This document shows, piece by piece, positions 56,993 through 64,000 of a DNA stretch of 64,000 bases. This DNA is from Amycolatopsis vastitatis (GTDB lineage Bacteria; Actinomycetota; Actinomycetes; Mycobacteriales; Pseudonocardiaceae), in the NCBI RefSeq assembly GCF_002234595.1, contig NZ_NMUL01000030.1:124001-188000 (forward strand), given 5' to 3'. Below the pieces are notes generated by a model. That model had not been told where the DNA came from, made no database searches, and saw nothing but the letters and a program-made list of their open reading frames with translations. The stretch's first letter is position 1, and each line of letters begins with the position of its first letter. The position numbers and the translations under genes were made by a program.

Positions 56993-57954
56993 GGATCGGC
57001 GGCGGCCCGGCGCACCGACGACGGCGACTGGCCGAACCGCCTGCGGAACTGTCCCCGGAACGCGGCCGCGTCGGCGTACCCGACCAGCGCGCCCACCCGC
57101 TCCACCGGGATCGAGGAGCGGCACAGCATGATCCGGGCGGCGTCCAGGCGCAGGCGGCGGAGCACGTCGCTCGGGTTCTCGCCCAGCGCCGCGTGGCAAC
57201 GGCGGCGCAGGGTGCGCTCGGTGGTGCCGAGCCGGGCCGCGATCGCCGCGATGGAGTCCGGCTCGGCGTAGCTTTCCCGGGCCAGCTGGAGGAAACGCCG
57301 CACCGTCGCGTCCGGCACCGGGTCCGGGGATGCCCGGTGGCCCAGCTCTTCGTCCAGCCAGGCCAGCTGGTTCGGTGAGCCGATCCGGCGCACCAGCTCC
57401 CGGGCCAGTTCCTGCTCGCCGTCCGCCGTCGCGGCCGTGATCAGGTTCCCGGTCGCCAGAATCGGCAGCCCCGGCAGCAGCGAGACGGCCGGGTGGTGGG
57501 TTTCGATGTACTGCGCGATACGGCCGTCGGCAACGGCTTCGTGCCCGTCCAGCAGGCCCGCCTCGGCCAGCGCCAGCACCGACGCGCCGGCCGCCGCGAG
57601 CAGCGCCCCGCCCGCGTGCTGCTGCCGCAGCCAGGGCAAGACCGCGTCCCAGCCTGGCGGGCGCACCGCGGCGAGATCGTCGAAGGCAGGCAGGAACACC
57701 GCTTTCGCGGTGACGTCACCACCGACACGGCCGTCGGCGGCCAGCCGGATCCCCGCCGCCGCGCGGACTCCGTCGCCGGTCGGCGTCAGAACCCGGACCT
57801 GAAGCCCGCTCACTTCGGTGCCCGACGGGTAGAACGCGTGCCCGCCGTAGACCCGGCCGCGGTAGCGATCCGACAGCGCCATGGCGTCCGACACCGTCCC
57901 GAGACTGCCGAGCCGGACGCCTTCGAAGGCGACGATGAACACCTGTTGCCGCAT
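56986..57954 (-). CDS. AraC-family regulator with DJ-1/PfpI-like domain
   Basis: The 322-residue protein starts at ATG 57954. The N-terminal about 190 residues form a class I glutamine-amidotransferase/DJ-1-like domain (QQVFIVAFEGVRLGSLGTVSDA; GGALLAAAGASVLALAEAGLL replaces the usual CxG elbow, so no catalytic Cys). The C-terminal part has two AraC helix-turn-helix motifs (SIAAIAARLGTTERTLRRRC, VERVGALVGYADAAAFRGQF). It is divergent from the LuxE/LuxC-like pair with a 150-base gap, and is the likely local regulator of that pair, which lacks the TAACT box. Confidence 0.92.
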   Translation of the reverse strand: MRQQVFIVAFEGVRLGSLGTVSDAMALSDRYRGRVYGGHAFYPSGTEVSGLQVRVLTPTGDGVRAAAGIRLAADGRVGGDVTAKAVFLPAFDDLAAVRPPGWDAVLPWLRQQHAGGALLAAAGASVLALAEAGLLDGHEAVADGRIAQYIETHHPAVSLLPGLPILATGNLITAATADGEQELARELVRRIGSPNQLAWLDEELGHRASPDPVPDATVRRFLQLARESYAEPDSIAAIAARLGTTERTLRRRCHAALGENPSDVLRRLRLDAARIMLCRSSIPVERVGALVGYADAAAFRGQFRRRFGQSPSSVRRAAADPQ

Positions 57955-58104
57955 CCGCGCCGCCTTTCTTCGTCGAACCGGCCACTGTGGCCGATGCGTC
58001 TCTGGTCCTGTCCGCTCCGCCGATGGTTTCCATCGCCGCGGCGAGGGAGCCTGGCGGATGACCCGACGCGGGGTGCCGCGTCCGGAACCCAAGGAGGCTT
58101 CCGC

Positions 58105-59451
58105 ATGGATCAGGCCAGCCGCGCACTGCTCGACATGGGCCAGGCGCCGGAGCTCTACCGGTACGCACCGGAAGAGCTGCTGCCGCTGCACATCGAAGCG
58201 GCCGACGCCGTGGTCGCCGAACGGCGGCAGCAGGTGCCGATCCTGGACCGCCGGGCGCGGGAGGCCGGGATCGACCGGATTTCCCGCAAGAGCGACCTCG
58301 TTCCGCTGCTGTTCCCGCATTCGACGTACAAATCCTATCCGACGACGTTCGTCGAAAAGAAGCGCTGGAAGGACCTGGCTCGCTGGCTGACGACCCTGTC
58401 GTCGGACGATGTCACCACAGTGGACTTCGACGGCGTGACCGACGAGGACGAGTGGGTCGACCGGCTGCGCGAGAACGGGCACTTCGTCATCGCCACCAGC
58501 GGCACGACCGGCAAGTGCTCGTTCCTGCGGCACAGCACCGAAGACCGCGCCCGCAAAGCCGACGCCTTCGCCCGCCAGCTCGGCTGGCCCTTCGCTCGCG
58601 CGGACGGCTCCCGCAGCTACTTCTGGCTGGGCCCGCACATCGGCGTCAACAGTGCGACGGACGCGGCCAACCTCGGCGCGAGCCTGTGGTCCACCCCGGA
58701 CAACGCGTTCTTCCTCACTGACGAGCGCCTGCGCCTGACCGACATCAGCCGCCTGGCCGCCATGCGCCGCCGGATGGCTGACGGCCTGGCCACCCCCGGC
58801 GAGATTGCCGCGTTCGAGAAGCAGCAGCAAGCACGCAGCCAGGCGCTGTACCCGGGGATCGACGCGTTCATCGACCGGCTGCTGGACCGGCGGAACGAGA
58901 AGCTGAGCATCTCGGGCACGTGGGCGCAGCACCTGCTGGTCCGCGACCGGGCGCGCGAGCGGGGGATCCCGGACGGCGCGTTCCACCCCGAGTCGATCGT
59001 CAGCGCGGGCGGCGGGATCAAGAACGTCGCACTGCCGGACGACTACCAGGACCAGGTTGCGCGGTTCTACGGCGACGTCGTCCGCACCGGCACCTACGGC
59101 ATGACCGAGATGTTCCAGCTGATGAACCGGTGCGAGAAGCTGCGCTACCACATTCCGCCCGGCCTGTTGCCGCTCGTGCTCGACCAGGCCGGCGAGACCT
59201 TGCTGAACACCGAGGACGTGGCGGGCGAGGTGGTCGTGGGCCGCTTCGCGTTCGTCGACTTCGCCATCACCGGCCGCTGGAGCGGCACGATCACCAGCGA
59301 CCGGGTGGAGTTCGACACCGGGACGCACTGCCTGTGCGGCCGCCCCGGCCCGACGATCCTGGACACGATCACCCGCTACCGGACCGACGACGACACGATC
59401 GGCTGTGCCGGCACGATCGACGGCTACATCAGGGGAGCTCTGGCGTCATGA
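58105..59451 (+). CDS. LuxE/PaaK-like acyl-activating enzyme
   Basis: The 448-residue protein starts at ATG 58105 after AAGGAGG. It has the adenylate-forming loop FVIATSGTTGKCSFLRHS (about residue 130), GTYGMTEMFQLMNRC, and a C-terminal THCLCGRPGPTILDT Cys motif. It resembles acyl-protein synthetase LuxE and PaaK more than FadD. It is longer than LuxE (about 370 residues), with extra N-terminal helices. With the LuxC-like protein encoded in ATGA overlap it should activate a carboxylic acid and pass the acyl group for reduction, as in the lux fatty-acid reductase complex. No luxAB genes are present here. Confidence 0.85.
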   Translation: MDQASRALLDMGQAPELYRYAPEELLPLHIEAADAVVAERRQQVPILDRRAREAGIDRISRKSDLVPLLFPHSTYKSYPTTFVEKKRWKDLARWLTTLSSDDVTTVDFDGVTDEDEWVDRLRENGHFVIATSGTTGKCSFLRHSTEDRARKADAFARQLGWPFARADGSRSYFWLGPHIGVNSATDAANLGASLWSTPDNAFFLTDERLRLTDISRLAAMRRRMADGLATPGEIAAFEKQQQARSQALYPGIDAFIDRLLDRRNEKLSISGTWAQHLLVRDRARERGIPDGAFHPESIVSAGGGIKNVALPDDYQDQVARFYGDVVRTGTYGMTEMFQLMNRCEKLRYHIPPGLLPLVLDQAGETLLNTEDVAGEVVVGRFAFVDFAITGRWSGTITSDRVEFDTGTHCLCGRPGPTILDTITRYRTDDDTIGCAGTIDGYIRGALAS

Positions 59452-60842
59452 CCGCACTCGTTTCCGAAACGCCCAACCGCGTCTGGCACGTGGCCCGCGG
59501 GGTGCCGGTCAGTGGCGGCGAGCGCTCCTTCGGCACGGGGGCGAGCCGGTTCGTCACGCCCGCGCTGGATCTCGACGCGCTGGTCTGGCCGCGCAGCGAA
59601 CCCGGCCCGGCGTTCGGCACCCCGGTGGCCGAGATCATGGACGTGCTGGTGGAACTCGGTTCCTGGCTGGAGCGGGATCCGGACGGGCTGGTGGCGGACG
59701 CGCTCGCGGCGGCCCGGCGGACGAACCCGTTGCCCGCCGGGGTGCTGACCGAGGCGTACGCGTCGCTGGGCAAGACGTTCACCCGGCGCACCATGGAGTT
59801 CATGATCGAGCAGGAGCTCGGCGGCGCCGACGTCCTCGATGGCTGGCGCACGATCTCCGGCACGCCGTCCGGCAGGGGAGTCCGGGTTCGCGCGTTCCCG
59901 GCGCGGGTGGTGCACGTGCTGGCGGGCAACGCGCCCGGCGTCGGCGCGGTGTCGCTGCTGCGGGCGGCGCTGACCAAGGGCGTCAACCTGTTCAAGCTGC
60001 CGTCCAACGACCTCTACTCGACCAGCCTGCTGCTCGCCGGCCTGCACGCGGTGGCGCCCGGCCACCCGACCTCCCGGTCCTGTTCCGCCGCCTACTGGCG
60101 CGGCGGGGACGCCGAGGTCGAGTCGGTGTTGTTCCGCCCGCAGTTCTTCGACAAGCTCGCGGCTTGGGGCGGCGAGGCGTCGCTGCGCAGCGCCCGCGCG
60201 TACGTGGGTCCCGGCTTCGAACTCGTCTCGTTCGACCCCAAGACGTCGGTGTCGCTGATCGGCCGGGAGGCGTTCGCCTCGGCGGAAGCGCTGCGAGCGG
60301 CCGCCGAAGCCGCGGCGACGGACATCATGCTGATGGACCAGCAGGCGTGCGCGGCCAGCCGGTTCCAGTACGTCGAAGGGAGCGCGGCCGAGGCTGACCG
60401 CTTCGCCGCGGCCCTGCTGCCGCGGCTGGGGGTCGCCCGCAGGCTCGGTTCCGCGGTCGGCAACCCGGTGCCCGCCGCCATCCGCGAAGAGGTCGAAGCG
60501 CTGCGCGATCTGGCGCCCTACGCCCGGGTGTTCGGCGGCTACGACGGGCAGGGGCTGGTCGTGCGCACCGAAGAGCCGGTCGACTTCCACCCGGAGAACA
60601 AGGTGGCGAACGTCGTTCCGGTGGACCGCCTCGAAGACGCGCTGGGCCGGATCAACGTCGCGACGCAGAGCGTCGGGGTCTATCCCGCGTCCCGGAAGGA
60701 ATCGCTGCGGGACGCGCTCGCCGCCGCGGGCGCGCAGCGGGTCGTGACGCTCGGGGACGTGCCGGTCGTCGAGGCCGGTCTGCCCCACGACGGCTTCTAC
60801 CCGCTGCAGCGGCTCGTGCGCTGGGTCTCGGACGAGGGATAA
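59448..60842 (+). CDS. LuxC-like acyl-CoA reductase
   Basis: The 464-residue protein overlaps the LuxE-like stop by ATGA. LuxC marks are RVVHVLAGNAPGVGAVSLLRAAL (in pieces VVHVLAGNAPGVG, SLLRAALTKGVNLFKLPSND), AYWRGGDAEVE, VSFDPKTSVSLIG, and DQQACAASRFQYVEG with the acyl-accepting Cys (about residue 302). LuxC reduces acyl-CoA or acyl-enzyme to aldehyde with NADPH. In this catabolic setting it may make an aldehyde from an activated acid, or run in reverse with CoA. AT box 14 begins four bases after its stop. Confidence 0.88.
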   Translation: MTALVSETPNRVWHVARGVPVSGGERSFGTGASRFVTPALDLDALVWPRSEPGPAFGTPVAEIMDVLVELGSWLERDPDGLVADALAAARRTNPLPAGVLTEAYASLGKTFTRRTMEFMIEQELGGADVLDGWRTISGTPSGRGVRVRAFPARVVHVLAGNAPGVGAVSLLRAALTKGVNLFKLPSNDLYSTSLLLAGLHAVAPGHPTSRSCSAAYWRGGDAEVESVLFRPQFFDKLAAWGGEASLRSARAYVGPGFELVSFDPKTSVSLIGREAFASAEALRAAAEAAATDIMLMDQQACAASRFQYVEGSAAEADRFAAALLPRLGVARRLGSAVGNPVPAAIREEVEALRDLAPYARVFGGYDGQGLVVRTEEPVDFHPENKVANVVPVDRLEDALGRINVATQSVGVYPASRKESLRDALAAAGAQRVVTLGDVPVVEAGLPHDGFYPLQRLVRWVSDEG

Positions 60843-60845
60843 TCG

Positions 60846-60873
60846 AGTTCAATTATCTATCTATTAATGATAC
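60846..60873. promoter_or_regulatory. AT-rich box 14, upstream of FadE pair
   Basis: GTTCAATTATCTATCTAT then TAATGATAC ends 10 bases before ATG 60883. GTTCAATTA matches box 8, and TTATCTA(T)CTA matches boxes 7 and 9 with one change in the core. Confidence 0.6.
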
Positions 60874-60882
60874 GGTGGACCG

Positions 60883-62178
60883 ATGGCTGACGACCTCGAA
60901 CCCGACGGCGCGCGCGAGTTCCTCGACCAGGCCCGCCGGTTCCTCGACGCGAACGCCGGGCGCAAGCCCGAGCCCGCCGCCTTCCGGTGGGGGCACGGCG
61001 ACGATCGGGTCGCCTACTTCAGCGCCGACCCGCCCGAGGTCGAACGGGCCGCCGTGGACCGCGCCCGGGCCTGGCAGCGGACCCGCTACGAGAACGGCTT
61101 CGGCTGGATCACCGGGCCGCCGGAGTACGGCGGGCGCGGCCTGACCGCGGTGCACGCCATGCTCTACGACGGGCTGGAGGCGGAGTACGACGTGCCGGAC
61201 ACCGGCACGCTGAGCGTGGTGGGCCTCGGCATGGTCGGGCCGACCATCCTGGCCCACGCGCGGGAGCACCTCAAGGACCGCTGGCTGCCGGCGATGTACC
61301 GCGGTGACGCGATCGCCTGCCAGCTGTTCAGCGAGCCCGGCGCCGGGTCCGACCTCGCCGGCGTGCGCACCAGCGCGGTGCGCGACGGCGGCGAGTGGGT
61401 GCTCAACGGGCAGAAGGTGTGGACGTCGGTCGCCCACCTCAGCCAGATCGGCCTCGCGCTCACCCGGACCGATCCCGACGCGCCCAAACACCGGGGCATC
61501 ACGGCGTTTCTCGTGCCGATGGACGCGCCCGGCGTCGAGATCCGGCCGCTGCGGCAGATGACCGGGGGCGCCGACTTCAACGAGGTCTTCCTCACCGACG
61601 TCCGGATCCCCGACGACCACCGGCTCGGCGAGGTCGACGGCGGCTGGACGGTCGCGCTGACCACCCTGATGAACGAACGGGCGACGGTCGGCAACGAGAG
61701 CACCGGCCCGGTCGGCGCGGCCCTCGCGCCGGATCGGCTGGCCGCCCTCATGCGGGCCACCGGCGTCGCCGACGACGGCGCGTTGCGGGCCCGGCTGGCC
61801 GACCTGCTCGTCGACCTGACGGCCACCGCGCAGCTCAACGCGAGGGCGGCGCGTCGGCTGCAGGCCGGTGCCGCTCCCGGCCCGGAGCGTTCGGTGTCCA
61901 AGCTGATGTACGCGCAGAACCTCACCAAGGCCGCGCACTTCGTGGCGGACGTCCTGGGACAGCGGGTCGTCGCCGACACCGGCGAGTGGGGCACCTTCGC
62001 CTGGACCGAACTCCTGCTGGCCACCCCGGCGCTGCGCATCCTCGGCGGGACCGAGGAGATCATGAAGAACATCCTGGCGGAACGGGTGCTCGGCCTGCCG
62101 AAGGAACCGGGCATCGACACGCGGTCGCCGTTCCGGGCGCTGCGTCACTCCGGAGCGGACCAAGGAGGCACGGCGTGA
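60883..62178 (+). CDS. Acyl-CoA dehydrogenase, alpha-type (FadE)
   Basis: The 431-residue protein has WITGPPEYGGRGLTAVHAML, ACQLFSEPGAGSDLAGVR, WVLNGQKVWTSVAHLSQIG, RIPDDHRLGEVDGGW and RILGGTEEIMKNILAERVLGLPKE (in pieces). Gly is at the MCAD Glu position; the extended length and ending fit the alpha subunit class of steroid-type dehydrogenases. LTTLMNERATVGNES holds the likely helix Glu. The partner beta subunit overlaps its stop by GTGA, so the pair is translationally coupled. The order alpha-beta is the reverse of the pair at 49017-51361. Confidence 0.9.
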   Translation: MADDLEPDGAREFLDQARRFLDANAGRKPEPAAFRWGHGDDRVAYFSADPPEVERAAVDRARAWQRTRYENGFGWITGPPEYGGRGLTAVHAMLYDGLEAEYDVPDTGTLSVVGLGMVGPTILAHAREHLKDRWLPAMYRGDAIACQLFSEPGAGSDLAGVRTSAVRDGGEWVLNGQKVWTSVAHLSQIGLALTRTDPDAPKHRGITAFLVPMDAPGVEIRPLRQMTGGADFNEVFLTDVRIPDDHRLGEVDGGWTVALTTLMNERATVGNESTGPVGAALAPDRLAALMRATGVADDGALRARLADLLVDLTATAQLNARAARRLQAGAAPGPERSVSKLMYAQNLTKAAHFVADVLGQRVVADTGEWGTFAWTELLLATPALRILGGTEEIMKNILAERVLGLPKEPGIDTRSPFRALRHSGADQGGTA

Positions 62179-63311
62179 CCCAGACCGTGGTGACACCCGT
62201 GAGCTCGCAAGAGGACCTCGACGAGCTGCGCGCGGCGGTGCGGGACTTCCTCGAAGCGAAGTCAAGCGAGGACGCCGTCCGCGAACAGATGGAGCGTGAA
62301 CCTCGGTTCGACCCCGAAGTGTGGACTCAGCTGACCGGCGAGCTGCGGCTGGCCGCGCTGGCCGTTCCCGAGCAGTACGGCGGTGACGGCTTCGGATTGG
62401 TGGAACTGGGCGTAGTCCTGGAGGAGATGGGCCGGTCCCTGCTGTGCGCCCCGTTCTTCTCGTCAGTCGTGCTGGCTGCCCAGGCCCTGCTGGCCGCCGG
62501 AGATCCGGACGCGTGCGCCCGCTATCTGCCCGGGATCGCCGCGGGGACCACATTGGCGGCGCTCGCGGTGACCGAGGCCGACGGCACGTGGAACCCACAG
62601 CGGATCGCCACGCGTGCCGAGGCGGTGTCGCCGGGCCAGTGGGCCCTGACCGGGCACAAGTGCTTCGTCATCGACGGAACCACTGCCGATTTGCTGCTCG
62701 TCGTCGCCCGCACCGAGGCGGGCCTCTCGCTGTTCGCGGTGGAGCGGGCGGCTCCCGGGGTGCGTGCCGAATCCCTGCGCTCGCTGGACGCCACGCGGGC
62801 GCAGGCGCGTGTCACGCTCGACGCCGCCCCGGCGACCCTGGTGGGTGCGGACGGCGCGGGGGAGCGCCTGCTCGAGAAGGTCCTCGACGTCGCCTCGGTC
62901 TGCCTCGCGGCCGAACAGGCCGGCGGGGCGCGACGGGTGCTGGAGACCAGCGCCGAGTACGCCAGGACCCGCCACCAGTTCGGCCGGGCCATCGGCTCGT
63001 TCCAGGCGGTCAAGCACAAGTGCGCGGACATCCTGGTGCAGGTCGAGCTGGCCGAGGCGACCGCACGCGAAGCCGCCCGGCTGCACACCGCCGACCCGGC
63101 GGGATTCCGCGCGGCCGCCGCGGTGGCGCACGCCTGCTGTTCACGCGCGTACCTGTTCGCGGCGACGGAGAACATCCAGGTGCACGGCGGGATCGGCTTC
63201 ACCTGGGAACATCCGGCGCACCTGCACTTCCGCCGGGCGAAGTCCGCCCAGCTGCTGTTCGGCGGGCCGGCCGCCTACCACGAGCGGCTGCTCGCGGCGC
63301 TGGGCGTCTGA
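62175..63311 (+). CDS. Acyl-CoA dehydrogenase, beta-type (FadE)
   Basis: The 378-residue protein starts at GTG 62175 in the alpha stop. It has LAVPEQYGGDGFGLVELGVV, ALAVTEADGTWNPQRI (reduced central loop), DATRAQARVTLD, RHQFGRAIGSFQAVKHKCADI and HGGIGFTWEHPAHLHFRRAK. It resembles the beta proteins at 14695 and 49017. It should complete the FAD site with the alpha subunit at 60883. A crotonase follows seven bases downstream, probably hydrating the product. Confidence 0.9.
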   Translation: MTQTVVTPVSSQEDLDELRAAVRDFLEAKSSEDAVREQMEREPRFDPEVWTQLTGELRLAALAVPEQYGGDGFGLVELGVVLEEMGRSLLCAPFFSSVVLAAQALLAAGDPDACARYLPGIAAGTTLAALAVTEADGTWNPQRIATRAEAVSPGQWALTGHKCFVIDGTTADLLLVVARTEAGLSLFAVERAAPGVRAESLRSLDATRAQARVTLDAAPATLVGADGAGERLLEKVLDVASVCLAAEQAGGARRVLETSAEYARTRHQFGRAIGSFQAVKHKCADILVQVELAEATAREAARLHTADPAGFRAAAAVAHACCSRAYLFAATENIQVHGGIGFTWEHPAHLHFRRAKSAQLLFGGPAAYHERLLAALGV

Positions 63312-63317
63312 GCCGGG

Positions 63318-64000
63318 ATGCGCGGGTACGAGACCCTGCTGACCGGACTCGGCGCGGGTGTCCTCACCGTCACCCTCAACCGGCCGGACCGGCTCAACGC
63401 GATCACGCCGGTCGTCGTCCGGGAGCTGCTCGACGTCCTGGCCGCGGCCGACGCCGACGACGACGTCCGGGTGATCATCGTGACCGGGGCCGGTCGCGCG
63501 TTCTGCGCGGGCGCCGACCTCGGAGCCGGCGGTGCCGTGTTCGACCACCGGGACACCGGAGCTGGGCATCGGGATCTCGGGGGCCGGGTCGCCCTCCGGC
63601 TCTACGCGAGCGCGAAGCCGGTGATCGGGGCCGTCAACGGTCCGGCCGTCGGGGCGGGCGCCGGGCTGACGTTGCCGATGGACATCCGGCTCGCCGCGAC
63701 GACGGCCCGGTTCGGGTTCGTCTACGCCCGCCGCGGCATCGTGCCGGAGTCGGCGGCGAGCTGGTTCCTGCCGCGGGCCGTCGGCATGCAACGGGCCATT
63801 GAGTGGGTGGCCACCGGGCGGGTTTTCGACGCCGCGGAAGCGCTCGCCGGAGGCCTGGTGCGGTCGGTGCACCCGCCGGAGGAGCTGCTGCCCGCGGCCA
63901 CCGCGATCGCGCGGGAGATCGCCGACCACACCGCCCCGGTGTCGGTCGCGCTGGCGCGGCAAATGATGTGGCGGATGCTCGGCGCACCGGACCCGATGAC
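63318..64000 (+). CDS. Enoyl-CoA hydratase/isomerase, 3' end cut by window edge
   Basis: The frame is open from ATG 63318 to the last base, about 227 codons, so only the C-terminus is missing. Motifs are VLTVTLNRPDRLNAITP, GRAFCAGADLGAGG (oxyanion loop), GPAVGAGAGLTLPMDIRL and FVYARRGIVPESAASWFLPRAVG, with Glu in the second catalytic position. It starts shortly after the beta FadE stop and belongs to the same operon. It is the sixth crotonase of the window. Confidence 0.9.
   Translation, partial: MRGYETLLTGLGAGVLTVTLNRPDRLNAITPVVVRELLDVLAAADADDDVRVIIVTGAGRAFCAGADLGAGGAVFDHRDTGAGHRDLGGRVALRLYASAKPVIGAVNGPAVGAGAGLTLPMDIRLAATTARFGFVYARRGIVPESAASWFLPRAVGMQRAIEWVATGRVFDAAEALAGGLVRSVHPPEELLPAATAIAREIADHTAPVSVALARQMMWRMLGAPDPM

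Noticed and set aside
56986..59328. A 780-residue frame apparently extending the AraC gene
   Set aside because: The N-terminal half is antisense to the LuxE-like gene and low in domain character; ATG 57954 matches the DJ-1 domain start.
58105..60842. Bioluminescence (lux) operon
   Set aside because: Only LuxE- and LuxC-like genes are present; no luxA, luxB or luxD homologue is encoded in the window.
1..64000. A complete steroid (cholesterol or cholate) degradation cluster
   Set aside because: No KstD, KshA/B, HsaA-D or Mce genes are visible; only side-chain-like enzymes are present, so I call it steroid-like, not steroid.

Overview
The window is very GC-rich, with dense codirectional genes, many GTG starts, frequent 4-bp ATGA/GTGA gene overlaps and TetR, GntR and LuxR-type regulators. 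This points to a filamentous actinomycete, most likely Pseudonocardiaceae (Amycolatopsis-like). That assignment rests on gene content and style; no 16S or other marker is present. I see no tRNA, rRNA, CRISPR array, prophage or insertion sequence, and no gene-free gap longer than about 260 bases.

Almost the whole window is a catabolic island for CoA thioesters. It encodes nine acyl-CoA dehydrogenases, six crotonases, two classical thiolases, two SCP-x/Ltp thiolase-like proteins each paired with a DUF35 protein, four SDRs and two MaoC hydratases. It also has three thioesterases, two aldehyde dehydrogenases, an alpha-methylacyl-CoA racemase, a MmgE/PrpD protein, an NDP-forming acyl-CoA synthetase, several AMP-forming ligases and two amidohydrolase-2 enzymes. 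The set resembles steroid side-chain or terpenoid/alicyclic acid degradation. No steroid ring enzymes (KstD, KshA, HsaC) are present, so the substrate is unknown.

Layout. 1-1105: tail of an SDR operon plus a SnoaL-like protein. 1117-1761: TetR. 2023-8869: PaaK-like ligase, a truncated PaaK-like partner, and a branched-chain-type ABC importer whose two permeases and first ATPase are fused. 8920-12471 (minus): crotonase, FadE, FadD. 12531-17285: thioesterase, MaoC, crotonase, FadE, aldehyde dehydrogenase. 17301-19621 (minus): racemase and thiolase. 19719-22371: NPD flavoprotein, metallo-beta-lactamase-fold hydrolase, beta-hydroxyacid dehydrogenase. 22373-28384 (minus): PrpD, FadE, NDP-forming synthetase, aldehyde dehydrogenase. 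28456-31401 (minus): TetR, amidohydrolase, small Cys protein, thioesterase. 31559-32701: FadE. 32713-35705: a two-component system and a secreted lipase-like enzyme that look unrelated to the pathway. 35816-37596 (minus): TetR and second amidohydrolase. 37702-43035: DUF35, Ltp, SDR, DoxX, thiolase, crotonase, PaaI thioesterase. 43041-44384 (minus): degenerate GH1. 44468-48931: SDR, serine hydrolase, BadH-like SDR, two crotonases. 49017-55792: FadE pair, FadD, Ltp-DUF35-MaoC, GntR. 55841-60842: FadE, AraC/DJ-1 regulator, LuxE-like and LuxC-like pair. 60883-64000: FadE pair and a crotonase running off the end.

The strongest system-level signal is regulatory. Fourteen short AT-rich islands, conspicuous in this GC-rich DNA, sit directly upstream of most catabolic operons and share a TAACT-centred motif. 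The best copy is the perfect palindrome ATCAGTTAACTGAT (12507-12520). This suggests one regulon controlled by a window-encoded TetR protein. The LuxE/LuxC unit, the transporter, the two-component island and the GH1-like gene lack the box.
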